Positions 47,801-58,600 of a stretch of DNA of 64,000 bases are shown piece after piece; within the stretch, counting starts at the first letter, position 1, and each line of letters opens with the position of its first letter. This stretch comes from Lineus longissimus (Eukaryota; Nemertea; Pilidiophora; Heteronemertea; Lineidae). The notes beneath the pieces were generated by a model. That model saw only the letters and a program-made list of their open reading frames with translations, did no database searches and was not told where the DNA came from. The stretch is from positions 21,578,599-21,642,598 of the forward strand of contig NC_088309.1 of NCBI RefSeq assembly GCF_910592395.1, written 5' to 3'. A program made the translations under genes and the position numbers.

Positions 47801-50800
47801 CCCAAATGACATGATCAATAGGTATACCAAGGGTCAGGCCTCTTATTTTGCCTTTAAGAAATAGGTATTACGTTTTTCGTATAGCATTTCAAAAACGTCA
47901 CTGTTTTATTACAGCTACATGTTACTGACTCCTCTGCAAGAGTATATTTTTCTAACAATATGAATGATTGATTTTATAAAACATCTTGTGACAGAACGAA
48001 ATTCAATTTTCGCCGCTAAATATCCAGCTAGAGAAGCAATGCAATATTTGTACATTTTCCAGCTGCGCCAACGCTCTTGAAATTGGACTTGAAAAGCATC
48101 ATTGTGCAGCCTCCGCCAGGGAATGTGTACATATACAATAATGAAATATTGACAACCCCAGGGGAATGCATATTTCACAGAGGCTGTGTGAAAAAATTAT
48201 TTGCTTTGATGAAGTCAGTGAACTCAGCAAACTGAAGACTAATCTGAATTAATTTCAGATGTTTTCTCAAAGCTGCTCTTCTGTTGTAGTGCTCTGTGAT
48301 TTGTGTGGCACCTTAAAATGTTATCCAAAAATCAACTGGAAATTGACAGTCAGAGATAATGACAAGTACTGATCTTGTCCGAGAGATAGATATTTCAATT
48401 ATCACGATGATAAGATGCAAATCAGTGTCATTCTATAGCAACAATCTGGCTAAATTTCATGGTCGTTTTACAGATCGCCTAATGGGAATATGTTGTTGAT
48501 ACGGAGGTGGAGGCTCAGTAATTTTAGCCATTTGATGATGAAGCGTGCATGACAATTGTCTTTGCCTCTTATAGTACTAGAAAAATCATATCAAAGCAGC
48601 ACTCCACCAGAAATCATCAACCTCACCTATTCGAACCCACTCAAAGCAGGGAAGATGCACAGACATCAGGTTTCCTTATATACTTTCATCCTTTTGTCAT
48701 GATTTCATGCAAGTCAATTTATTTCATCAACAAAATTTTACATCATACTACGTCTATGCCCACACATGATGAGCAAGGTAAATGCAATCAATATACATAA
48801 CATTGCTTTTCTCTTACCTCTTTTTAGTATCCCTAAATTTATATTTTATACAGTTATGTAGTTTGCAGGTCATGTTATTATTAAATATTGCTGCTCTTGC
48901 CTCCGTGCATGATTTTAGTCAATAAAGAATTAAATTTGGTTATAAGAAACAATGGTAAATCACAAAGTATCTGAGTATAGTAGGGTTTAACTATCGGTAT
49001 CAAAAAGGATGACAAAATGTATCGTATCTCTACCAAGCTACACTCTTATAACTGCTAGTTTCTCTAGCATGTTTCTCTTCCCACAAAACAGATGCAAAGA
49101 TGGCAAACCACCACATTTTCGCAGCTATTGATATAACAAACAGATTTAAAAAGATGACCTACCTGTGGGTGTGTGACTAAGGCTTGATGGTGATGGTGGC
49201 TGGATGATGTGGACCGTTTCTCAATACCGTGGTGAAGAAACTCATAATGGTTCTCGATGGACCCAATCTGAAGGGAAAAAGTCATAGAGGGGTACGTGAT
49301 TTAAAGTAATGCAAAGCAATGTCGATATGAGGTGATATTTGACCACATTTTGACAGTTTTGCGAATTCCTACGGTATAGACACCCCTAAAACTGCACGTA
49401 TGAAGTCACACTAAAGCTAAAGGTCTGAAAGCTACATGGCAGCAATTAAAACCAACATCCCCCTCAAACATGCAATCAATGAACACATTCTGGCACCAGG
49501 ACAATATAAGACCAAAAAAACCTGCCCGATTTTTTTAGATTTCAACATCACTTCAATACATTTCACATACAGCACGTGCTGATTGCACGTTAGTGAAGGA
49601 AGTTTAATTTCCTGAGGTTAATTGTCCTATACAGATGTAGTTCCCCTTCGACAAGTTGAAATGTGTCAACTCCGATGTCTCGTAACAATAAAAACTGAAT
49701 ATGATTTCATGTGAGAGTTCGAAAAAGAAACAGTCTTTGATTTTAACTTGCCCGTTCTAGAATGTTATTCATCCTGTCCGGAAACTTTGCTGAGTGCAGG
49801 AAGAGACATAGTATCAGTCAGAGGAAAGCATCATTTTTCTCATCCTGTAATAGTTCTACTAATTGATTGCAGAGGAAGAGTGAATATTGACGGCCAATAT
49901 GATGCAATTTATCAATAAGAGGGAAAATATCTGTCTGGTATCCATGTTATTGATTTATTGTTGCTTCAGTTACAGACCTGTCCAGAAGTATCTCCCAAAC
50001 CATGTATTTACACTCAACATAAAAAGTATTTTGAATAAAATATGCGGAATTTCCTTGCTGTTTTTTCTCTATAAATACCTATGCAGTCTGTCAGCCTCGG
50101 CTATCATGATGTATCGAAAAAAGATCCTTCTCATGATGCTTTCGCATTGGGATGCATTGCGGCTTACAAGTATGATGGACAGTGCATTGTAACCCAGTCA
50201 TTGATTGGTCTTCGACCAGTTTAAAAAATCTATGTACACGACACCATAGTCTATATATACATGACTGCACTGCAAGCTCACCAGTCCAACCATCAAAGAT
50301 CGATGCATGTTACAATGAAGACGTAATTACCTCCGTTAAGCAAAAAGTAACATTCCTCTTGGGTTAATCCGAACGCAATGAAGATGGATACAATGCGCAT
50401 ACTGATTTGATGAGCGGAATCGAGTTACGTGATGCTGAAGGAGAGGGTTTCAAAGACCGGCTTTTTCCAACAGAATCAAAGGAGTATAAAAGATATTAAC
50501 TCTATCATGTTATCCATCGTTTAGGGTCACAATCATCGGTTCCCTGGAACTAAAGACCATCATCTTCAGTGTAATCGATTTCCTATGATATCTCTCCTTC
50601 CATGCTCTAATAACACTCAGCCAAGCTCCAAAGCCAGGTGGACAAATTATCATTCTAATGATCACTGGACATGTTGAATAAGCTGCCAATTCACAAGATA
50701 GATGGAGGGTCATCCGAAAATAGAAGAACTCTATAGCTGCGCTTACACCACGAAATATTGGTGGACCAATTGCACTTACACCACCACATTGCCGCGACAA

Positions 50801-52828
50801 ATTGGTTCGGCAATCCATTGCCGATACAAATTGCCGAGCGAATTTGTCCCACCAAGCTTGATGGTCCAAATTCGCCCGGCTTGTTAAAAGCTCGGCTTTG
50901 TCGTGGTGTACGCGCAAATGGATCGGCAATTAGCTAGTAAGATGGTTCGGCTCCAGGCGGCGCTTTCGAAATGGCGCTTTCTCTGCATGCAATTTATTGT
51001 TTGCGCGCCATCTGTAGCCGGATTTTATAACTAGCTGCAGCGCTGGTGTAAGCGCTTGGTGGATTTTCGATGGTGCCGCATTGGTTCCCGAACCAAGATT
51101 GGTGGTCCATTTTCAGGTGGTGTAAGTGCGGCTTATGCTGTCCTGATCATGTCCTCTACATGGTGTAATTAGGAGGTCGAGGCTGACCTCTGCATCCTAT
51201 AATTATGTTGAATCACATCAGGGATGTTTACAGAAATGTTAATTGTTTTTTAAATAGGCAAGTCCAGTAAAATCACTGTCCAAGTTTTTAGGGCAGAGTG
51301 CTGAGAAAAAATTGAAATTGCGTTATTTTACGTGTGGCCTAATTTCATTTGCTCAGCATTGTCTACAGCATACAGTACAGTAAGTAGGTGAAATAAGGCC
51401 TAGACCCAATTCCCCACTTTGATACAAATTTGAAGTACACCAATTATGATAAAAAAAAGTCTATGTTGCAGACATAATTGTTTTAAGATTTCTTAAACAG
51501 TGGTAGCAATCTTTGGTATGTTAATGGTGAGGAGTAATCAAATGATGTTATGAGATACTACAAAATAAAACTATCTACTATGCAGGCACACTGAACAGGA
51601 GGCACTGTTGGAACTCTGACTAAATTCTTCTCAGGAGAGCAATAGAGTCATTTAGAAGACATGTCCAATTGTCATTTCAATGGGCAAAAAATTATCAAAA
51701 TGAGAGGTAAAAGCAAGAGACAAAATATCTTTTATATACAAGTAGCCTGTTTTTTTTAGTTAAGGCACCAAAATATTTCCATTACACATAGCCTTAATCT
51801 GACTAATATCTGATGTTGTAGTATGACCTCAATAAGAATTGCTTATTTGAATTTTCCTTGAATTGACCAGGAACTACAGCCATCATAAGGTTTTTTTATT
51901 AACTTTTTACATGTATTACCAAAAAGATTAAAAGGATTCCTGGTAGGGTTTGAAGAGCACAACAAAAACAAGGATGTTTGTTTTACCTTGATAATAATGA
52001 CACTTGAACAGTTTAAACGTAACTTATTTTGCCTGGGATTTCCCGGGAATACCTTTTTGATAGCTTCTTCATTCATATGCCATCCGGTTAAAAACATCCC
52101 CATACTAAAACTTCCCCTTGTTAGAATCTACTCAAGAATTTTTCTTATAAAAATTTATGTTTTATTGCATCCAGTCAAAAGGTCTCCACACTAAAACTTC
52201 CCCTTCTGAGAATCTACTCAGAGTTTTACTTCAATACGTTTTTTTCTAAATTAGGAATTAGCTAGGTTGTTCTCTTTTTGTGTTTTATTATGTACAACTT
52301 TTGCCTTTGCTTGGACTCACTAACAACTTTGGAGGCTTCGAGCCTAATAACTATTCCCATCATTGAGTCTTGAGAAAGAAGACAAAAATGCATAAAAAAT
52401 ATTTCTTGAAACTTTAACTTACAAATGCAAAAATAGTAATACTTGACAGGATGGCGATAGAAAACACCACTACATGCTTGATGGTAAATTAATGTCAGGT
52501 TGGGGTGTGGCTGGACAAAATCTAAGCACTTCATATAAAAGACCCACTCAGGACCAAAACTACTGTACCTAGGGAGGTGCCCTGCTAAGAGAGGTGTCCA
52601 CTAGTAAAAGAGGTTCCACAGCATCATGAAAATAATTGCTTGAAAAAGATCGATACTAACCTGGCCCTTGTTGATAAATCCCAATTCATTTGCCAATGCG
52701 TCAGCAGCTCCGTGCCCTCCTGGTACTTCCACTGCCCACTGATTCAAGAAGACATCAGCAAAGCTTCCCAGAATCAAATTCAGAATCAAAAGACCCTGCG
52801 TTAGAATTCCTCGCCATGACTGAACCAT
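23342..52828 (-). CDS. PCSK5/6: Proprotein convertase subtilisin/kexin type 5/6-like, complete gene, two alternative ends
   Basis: A calcium-dependent secretory-pathway serine protease that cuts precursors after basic motifs. Shared coding exons, 5' to 3': 52661-52828, 49163-49267, 38914-39024, 35946-36080, 34676-34752, 34355-34443, 33904-34076, 33290-33606, 32912-33018, 32609-32726, 32073-32383, 31468-31700, 30139-30236, 29543-29736, 28900-29050, 28548-28703, 28144-28365, 27539-27748, 26855-27060, 26122-26234, 25777-25942. Then either 24645-24958 or 23342-23838. Every junction is GT-AG and all phases agree, giving 1257 or 1318 residues. Order: signal peptide, prodomain, S8 catalytic domain, P domain, linker, cysteine-rich furin repeats, membrane span, cytoplasmic tail. 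The long cysteine-rich region followed by a membrane tail is the PC5/6 plan, not furin's. Introns 2 (10.1 kb) and 1 (3.4 kb) are the largest. PCSK5 versus PCSK6 is undecided. Confidence 0.93.
24645..24958 (-). CDS. Convertase alternative last exon A: membrane span and short tail
   Basis: It begins after TTTTCTCTCCAG and reads in phase 1 from the same upstream exon ([14 protein letters not shown], parallel to GICVDD in exon B). The membrane span is [20 protein letters not shown]. The cytoplasmic tail is about 39 residues, has no acidic cluster and ends NKTAL with stop TAA at 24645-24647. The last three residues, T-A-L, fit a class I PDZ ligand. TTTAAT at 24068-24073 (ATTAAA on the minus strand) is a weak candidate poly(A) signal. 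No downstream donor is needed, so A and B should be mutually exclusive ends. Confidence 0.86.
25285..25589 (+). mobile_element. tRNA-derived SINE with 14-bp target-site duplication
   Basis: The head is tRNA-like: A box TGGCAGAGTGG, anticodon-arm-like GGGCTTATAACC (TAT) and B box GGTTCGACAC. A long non-tRNA body follows (GTGTCCCTGGGCAAGGCACT, then AATAAATGGGTACCAGG) and a tail ending ACTTTAACTTTAA. Direct repeats bracket it: CATTCAATTCTGTG at 25271-25284 and CATTCAAGTCTGTG at 25590-25603, one mismatch. It lies antisense in the convertase intron before last exon A. Confidence 0.88.
25777..30236 (-). CDS. Convertase cysteine-rich (furin-repeat) region, nine exons
   Basis: Exons 30139-30236 through 25777-25942 encode tandem furin-like repeats of CxxC type. 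Examples: [69 protein letters not shown] and [19 protein letters not shown]. In PC5/6 this region binds heparan sulfate proteoglycans and TIMPs and tethers the enzyme outside cells. The last shared exon is unusually Cys-dense near its end ([20 protein letters not shown]). Exon lengths are irregular and most boundaries fall in phase 1 or 2, so single-exon skipping would usually break the frame. Confidence 0.92.
26540..26802 (-). mobile_element. tRNA-derived SINE with 9-bp target-site duplication
   Basis: On the minus strand the head reads GAGGTAGCGCAGTGGAAGAG (A box), CTCATGA (CAT anticodon loop) and GGTTCGACTCC (perfect B box). The body ends CAAAGCGCCTTGAGCGAG ... GCGCTATATAA and an AT-rich tail. 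ATGCATCAT lies on both sides, at 26540-26548 and 26794-26802. It is a different family from the SINE at 25285, in the intron between exons 26855-27060 and 26122-26234. Confidence 0.9.
27224..27544 (-). repeat. 160-bp tandem duplication that copied the donor site of convertase exon 18
   Basis: Copies at 27224-27384 and 27386-27544 are almost identical. The second spans the real exon-intron boundary (CTGAAG|GGTAAGCAT at 27538). The first carries the same donor sequence inside the intron at 27378. Use of the inner donor would add 160 bases, which is not a multiple of three. Confidence 0.85.
29264..29482. mobile_element. Foldback element with ~98-bp inverted arms
   Basis: Arms 29264-29361 and 29385-29482 are complementary apart from a few mismatches; the loop is 23 bp. 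Arm sequences include ACTAGGCGCTTGTCGCATCT and ATTTCCCTATTGTAGACC. ATTTA occurs next to both ends and may be a target duplication. It lies in the intron between exons 29543-29736 and 28900-29050 and would form a strong RNA hairpin in the pre-mRNA. Confidence 0.88.
31468..32726 (-). CDS. Convertase P (homo-B) domain and linker exons
   Basis: Exons 32609-32726, 32073-32383 and 31468-31700. The P domain stabilises the catalytic domain and sets its calcium and pH dependence. Visible landmarks are [15 protein letters not shown] (start), [29 protein letters not shown] (the conserved RGD), [17 protein letters not shown] and WQLIMYGT (end). Exon 31468-31700 then encodes a linker of about 60 residues, [16 protein letters not shown] onward, rich in Ser, Thr, Gln and Tyr, before the cysteine-rich repeats. 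Confidence 0.93.
32912..36080 (-). CDS. Convertase S8 catalytic domain exons
   Basis: Exons 35946-36080, 34676-34752, 34355-34443, 33904-34076, 33290-33606 and 32912-33018. The catalytic triad is complete: Asp at about residue 159 in [16 protein letters not shown], His at about 200 in [12 protein letters not shown], Ser at about 375 in [10 protein letters not shown]. The oxyanion Asn is at about 301 in [23 protein letters not shown] and [17 protein letters not shown] match the kexin-family substrate pocket and calcium loops. All essential residues are present, so an active enzyme is expected. Confidence 0.95.
37683..37867. promoter_or_regulatory. Cluster of nuclear-receptor half-sites (AGGTCA)
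   Basis: In the intron between exons 38914-39024 and 35946-36080: two TGACCT separated by CTG at 37683-37697 (a DR3), AGGTCAAGGTCA at 37707-37718, TGACCTTGACCT at 37831-37842 and AGGTCA at 37862-37867. A further TGACCTTGACCC lies at 38725-38736. The same word can also belong to a decayed dispersed repeat. The rest of this 2.9-kb intron shows nothing else. Confidence 0.4.
38914..52828 (-). CDS. Convertase signal peptide and prodomain exons
   Basis: Exon 52661-52828 encodes the start (ATG 52826-52828), a hydrophobic signal peptide ([18 protein letters not shown]) and the prodomain opening [12 protein letters not shown]. Exon 49163-49267 encodes [19 protein letters not shown], containing the equivalent of furin's pH-sensing His and the secondary site region, then SSSHHHH. 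Exon 38914-39024 encodes the end of the prodomain with the primary cleavage site KKRVKR at about residue 106, then the mature N terminus. Prodomain length matches furin almost exactly. Confidence 0.93.
40832..40873. repeat. 42-bp perfect palindrome, arms of 20 bp
   Basis: GCTTTCATCCCAGTGTACTT and its exact complement are separated by TT. AATCGTATTGAA at 40803-40814 is mirrored by TTCAATACGATT at 40878-40889 outside, so the inverted repeat is longer, with unequal spacers. Confidence 0.9.
40890..41083. repeat. 97-bp tandem duplication
   Basis: Units 40890-40986 and 40987-41083 share GCTGAAATTGGTTAAGGGGA through CACCACCACAACTGGATGCA almost without change. It directly adjoins the palindrome at 40832-40873. 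Confidence 0.92.
50735..51133. mobile_element. ~400-bp MITE with TIRs and internal TTACACCAC repeats
   Basis: Left end AGCTGCGCTTACACCAC; right end GTGGTGTAAGTGCGGCT, inverted with two mismatches. Motifs recur inside (GCACTTACACCACCACATTG at 50771, GCTGGTGTAAGCGCTTGG near 51042) and the ends carry GGTGGACCAAT against ATTGGTGGTCC. It has CpG content above its surroundings. No coding capacity. A clean target duplication was not found. Confidence 0.8.
52540..52625 (+). repeat. Dispersed repeat, short copy
   Basis: GAGGTGCCCTGC, GAGAGGTGTCCACTAGTAAA and AGAGGTTCCACAGCAT match the end of the family copies at 10895-11050 and 22865-23053. Confidence 0.55.
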
Positions 52829-55696
52829 ATTTCCCTAATTATCGCTTCTAATTATTCTTAAAACAAATTTGGAAGACACCTCAAAGTTGATGAAGACAAG
52901 TTGGCTGTCAGCAGCTGAAGTCAAAATTAGTTGTTTCGGATCACAGTCAATTTGTACTAGTAAATATATAAATCTTAAATTTAATTACCAACTCATGTCG
53001 TCATTCCATGTGGCTCTGTCCCAGTTCATGAGTAATTTCTCAGTAATAGGCCAATAGCACACAGACAGGACTTAAGGTCAAGTTTGCCTGATAATCAATT
53101 AATGATAAGTTAAGGTAAAAGCCACCTATCAGTGAGTAGTCATATACCAGCAGTTTGATACATGTAAATGTACAGCACACGCTACAGCATACAAAGTATA
53201 CCGCTATCTATCACATACAAAATGACAGTTCAGGTCAGAGTCTCTGGTGATACAGCCAGTTTCCCGATATTCTTCAAGCTCTCAGAGTAAAATCCCAGAG
53301 ATGAACTCATTCATCTAAAAAAGGGCATTACTGGAAATCGGTCAAATGCGGAGATACGGTGATAATGACGTGGTTGGCCTTAACGTGAAAAAAGGTGTAC
53401 GATAGACGAGTTGTACTATCATTTTGATAGATGGCGCTGCGATGTAATTGATATCTATCTCGTGACGTATGATATTGGGAATCCCGCGTTTCGAGTCGTC
53501 TGCTCGTATATATTTCATCATGATTCTGTACAACATAAGCTTCTAGGTATCTATATCATAATACTATAAGGCGGCTCGATAAAGTGCCATTTGGGGGTAG
53601 TGTTTCGTCTCGAAATTTTGCACGTTTGCAGGTGATATTTTATCCTGATGCAACGTTATGTTTATATTCGGTAATTAACTTCAGCGGAGCAGTAATGAGG
53701 GATTTTTAATCGGACACTGTCAATTCTCCTTACCACTCACAGAAGCCAAGTGATATTGCATTAGATTTTCATTGCAATTCAATCTATTCAAGGTATAGCC
53801 CATTTGAACCTGCCTGCGCCACGGGGACAATGCTAGTAACAATTATAGTTAAGCAGGATCATGAAGATGGTGAAATACTGTTTAGTAGACTTATTATCCA
53901 CTGATTACTGGTAGGCTTTATTAGGCCTATACCATCTAAAAGGGTGGTCATCGAGCACGGCGAATTGCTGAGTTGAATCGCAGGCAATACTTTAAGAACC
54001 GCAAAGAAGCATCTTTGATAGGCCTACTCATACCTCCGGAGAGGCGCAACTGGTGCCAGGATGCAGAGGTGATCGTTTTATCATTATTTCTGTTTTGTCA
54101 GTAGCTATATTGGGGTGGGCCGTATCTTAAACCACATATCACATACCACATACCCACATACCCACATGCCAATTTTTTCCAGGTGGGGCAATCCAATGAC
54201 GGTTGAAATATCGACAGATTTCCCTTTAACACTAGAAAATGACGGTGGCGCCTTCTAGGATTCAATTATCACCATATCCCCCTTTCTATCGACAGATTAT
54301 TCCCATTTGGCAGGAATATCGAAAAATGTCCCCTTTAACAACAGACTTCCCCTTTAACATAAGTTACTGGTGGTGGCGCCCTCTAAGGTCGAAAGATCGA
54401 CAGATTTTCCTCTAACAATAGTTGTGAAGAAAAAGCTTCAACCGTCATTGGATTGCCCCACCTGGAAAAAATTGGCATGTGGGTATGTGGGTGTGTGGGT
54501 ATGTGGTATGTGGTGGTATGTGGTTTTAGATACTGCCATAGGGGTGTGTTGTTAATCGTTTTTGAAACTCCTACCTCGTATACTAAAGTTTGAAATATCG
54601 AGAGGCGGAGTAGGCCTATATTTAAAACCACTGATTATGTCAGGATGTAAGATGTCCGAAAAACCCATAATTTGGCACTGGGGGAGGGCTTTCAGATTCA
54701 GCTCGTTTTCATCTTCCAACCTTCGGGCAGCGTCCCTCAGTATGTAGTGCTGCCATCTGATTCACTGTTGTGTCTTCGTTAGTTCTTGGGAGTTGAGCTG
54801 GTGCCGTATCAGAAGTAACTACACTTAACATTGTCATCTTTATATATCATCACGCCATTGGTTCATCATGTAACGACTAACGATTTACTAACGATATTTA
54901 TTTTTGTCTTTATACATGTATAGTTTCTTGAATGGGCTTATTTTGGTAAGCTAAGAAGGTTAACGATTATCAAAAGCTGTTTATGAAGTTTCTTTATTTC
55001 ATAATCATACACAAAGTTAACCAATAATCAGTCCCTTTTCCCGGACAAATTAATAGTCAGCGAGGAATAGTCATGAAGCTGAAGTCCTGCAACAATCAGA
55101 GGCTGGCGATGTCAGGCGCTCATCGAAGAACATTGCCAAGGGTGTGCGACTGATATGTATTGCAGTTTCTCGGAATCGCGGACCTTATACACTTAATCAC
55201 ATGTACCCGGATTATTAATTTAGGTAAGTATTGATGACAGACTAATTTGCCAGCCAGCTTTTAAGTGGGTGGGCGACGGCAGTGAAAGTACCGGCAATAA
55301 TCAGTGCCTGGCGTTATTAGACGACAAGTAAAAATTATCCTTTATCGGTTTCAGCGAAGTCCACGATCCAATTTTCTCGATCCATCTTAAGAGTTCTTAA
55401 CCGGCAACTTGATTGAAACCTGAAAAAAAGTCAGTTAGTTTAATAATGAACAAACCACTTTCTCATGCACACTGACTCCCCTTCTTGACGTGCGCATATA
55501 CACCTCTGGACATCCTGTGTAAAGAAGGGGCTAATGTTCGGTTCTCCGGCCCTGCACCGGTGAAGCGAACAGTAATGCCTTATTTCCTCAGGATGACCTC
55601 TATACAGACGGACGTCAACAGTCCGGATTTCAACCTGATGTTCCAAACGAATTTTGCAGTAAATTGTTCAAAATAAAGACTACCTAAATCGGATCA
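52829..55696. other. Intergenic: convertase 5' flank to aldehyde dehydrogenase 3' flank
   Basis: No gene is seen. It must contain the convertase promoter (minus strand, above 52828) but no distinctive element could be picked. The foldback element at 54127-54528 lies here. TTTATT near 54991 reads AATAAA for the ALDH gene but is 700 bases from its stop. Confidence 0.45.
54127..54528. mobile_element. Foldback element with ~80-90 bp arms
   Basis: The left arm 54127-54207 (CCACATACCCACATACCCAC, then CCAATTTTTTCCAGGTGGGG, then CAATCCAATGACGGTTGAA) is mirrored at 54437-54528. The centre of about 230 bp repeats TATCGACAGATT and GGTGGCGCCYTCTA phrases directly. The right arm has extra GTATGTGG units. 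No coding capacity. Confidence 0.87.
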
Positions 55697-58600
55697 TCAG
55701 CTCACCGTTTTAATTTCACAGTATTCCTCAACGCCAACCTTCCCTCTGAAATGAGAAAAAAAAATGGTTTTGTTGTTGGTACATCTCGTCGATCAGCGAC
55801 TGATCGGTTCGATAATGCGGGGTGACAAATGGGCCTATTGCGGTCCAGTCACTCCATGATTTTTGGCCAAGTGAGGATACCATATTCGCATTTCAATCTT
55901 GAAACACCTGAATTTGTCAAAATGACCAACTGTGTTTACAGTGTTGCGTCTTCTCTTTCAACTTATGAAGTTCTTTACCAGTAACGCACCACTGCAGAAA
56001 AACATAATTTTTTATGTTGAACAAAAACTTGCGCCAGCTTACCCCTGTCGGCCAATGCCAGACTGCTTGTATCCTCCAAAAGGTGCTCCACTGGTGCCAC
56101 CGAAATACTGGTTTACCCTGCATAAATAAGAAAATACACTAGGCATTTCCACCATGAGGCACGTTCCTTTATCCTGTCATTTCTACTTAGCTTGGTTTAC
56201 CTTCTTCGCAAAGGCATTGTTTGAGGACTGCATGGAAAAGCGAACATTCACCCCTGATTTCCACAGAATGATGCAATGGAACAAGAGAAGATGCCTCAGC
56301 CACTGCTCATCATCTGTTTTTCCCATTGGCAACATGTTTACAACTGGTGGTGACGGTTTGTAATGATTTTATGAGGCCGCCAGATTCCGATCTGTGTGAA
56401 GTATATTCTGTACGAAATCTTAGATAAAATGTTCCTTATGAAAACTGTGTAGTTCAAGAGCCAAAAAAGGTGAAATGACACTTGATCATATATGACTGAT
56501 GATATATAGGATGAAAACCTACCACACTGTCCCAGCCTCTAACGAATTAGCAACAGTAATGGCAGTGTTGAGGTCCTTGGTGAAAACGGCAGCCGCAAGA
56601 CCATAAGATGTGTCATTGGCCATCTCGATCACCTCATCCATGGTCTTGAACTTCAAGATACACTGGACAGGGCCAAAGATCTGGAAATAAACAATTCAGC
56701 ATCCCTGGTAGTCATTGCCCTATAATTGATATGCTTAGAATCTAATGGGCTATTGAAATTAAGATCTTCTTCCTGGATATTCCCTACATACAAATGTGAC
56801 ACATGTGTCTTAAAAGAAGATAATCTGTCATCCTATAAACCTCACTGTCATATCACAGAACGTGAATTCAAATGTTAGCATCTGAACGTTTTTAAAGAGA
56901 TGGCCTTGGACGTTTTCAGAGGCTTGATCTGGGCCATGCTACATGGCCCTCGCCACAGTGTTCCCTTTCCACTACTAACCTCTTCCCTGGCAATGCTCAT
57001 ATCATTGGTGACATCTGAGAAGATAGTAGGCTGAATGAAATATCCCTTTGTTCCGTGGCGCGCTCCTCCACACTGCAGCTTGGCGCCCTCGGCTGGGCCT
57101 GCCTTCATGTATCCAAGTACCTTCTCGAACTGCACGGAATTGACCTTCAAAAAAAGACTATCATATTCATCATGCGCAATTTTCGACCCACTAATGGTTA
57201 TAAAATGTTCCTCCTCGAGACCTTGCAGATATTTCCAAACTAGTTCTGCATCACATATATAAGACTTCTTATTCGATCTTAGATCCATAACTGACAATAA
57301 CTAATCAAAACAGACGATGACCGCAATGCGCAATTCGAATATTGTAAAAGGCTTGGGAATGGGATGGACGAACTGGTTGACTATGAAAATATGTTGAATC
57401 TGTTACTCATACAAAGGAGTGGGTCATACAAAGGAGTCGCTCCAGCTTCTTTACTTACTAAAGGTCCCTGGTTGATTCCAGACTTGAAAGGATCGCCAAC
57501 AATTTTCGTTTTCTTGACGTATTCGACACACTTGCGGACAAATTCGTCATAGATGTCTTCATGGACGAACGTCCTGGATCCAGCAATGCAACACTGACCC
57601 ATGTTGAACATGATTGCTTCAGAGGCGTAAGCTACTGCTTCGTCAACTACAAAAAGGAATAATTAAGATCTGGTACAGCAGTTGTCTCTGAAGTCTACGT
57701 AGGTATTAATAACATGAAAAGGCTACCATGACAATTTTTGTTAGTGACCATTTTGGAGAATCGAAGAGCGCCCTGCTTGCTGTGTGAAGCAGCGCATGCA
57801 GTTAACCGTCTGCTTGTTTAGTGTAGGGCAAACTATTTGCCAGAACGGAAGCTCTGCTTGCTGAGTAACGACAACGGTATTAAAGTAAAGGGGTGTACAG
57901 ATTGGAAGAACTGCCACTTACTGTTGACGTCCGGAAAGATGACGTTTGGACTCTTGCCTCCAAGTTCCAATGATACCTTCTTCAAATTGCTTTCCGCTGC
58001 AGCAGTCATCACCTTGCGTCCAACCTATATACCACGAGAAGGTTCAGTTTTTTTAAGGAAGACACATGTAACCATCGAAATAATCAGAACTGAATTTACA
58101 TTGGTTTAACAACCATAAAGAAAGGCCTAAAGACTACATGTGAATGAAACAGATGACGTTGATAGCGCATGTGATCAGAACAAGCATTCATAAGAGAAAC
58201 GGACGGTAGAGAAATTGGGTGTGTAGGCATGTCCGGAGACAAGCTGTTCTACTGGAATTAAGACTATTTTGAAAATAACTGACCACGGTGGATCCCGTGA
58301 AGGCCACCATTCTGATGTCAGGATGAGAACTGATGGCGTGGCCAGCAGTTGGGCCGTATCCTGGAACGACGTTGAAGACACCGGGCGGGAAGCCGGCCTG
58401 AAAGGAAAAGGAATGTCAAACTAATTCAGAATCAAAGTAATTTTTGAACAGGTTGGAGCAACGAATATTGTAAGACGAGATCAGTGTAAACCGTATCGGT
58501 ACAATGTGCTTTAATTCGCCGGGTTGATGTCGACCATGCCATTCAACAATAACGGATCGACCCGTTCTTTGTGCCCCATCCGTAGGCTCAACGCTGCACT

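Larger units (their letters stand above)
39025..49162. other. 10.1-kb convertase intron 2
   Basis: No conserved exon or recognisable protein is seen on either strand. It holds the palindrome at 40832-40873, the 97-bp duplication at 40890-41083 and a short (GAGCCAA)n array at 47213-47246. Open frames up to about 150 codons look random or repeat-derived. Confidence 0.5.
49268..52660. other. 3.4-kb convertase intron 1
   Basis: No exon is seen. It contains the element at 50735-51133 and the dispersed repeat at 52540-52625. Confidence 0.5.
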
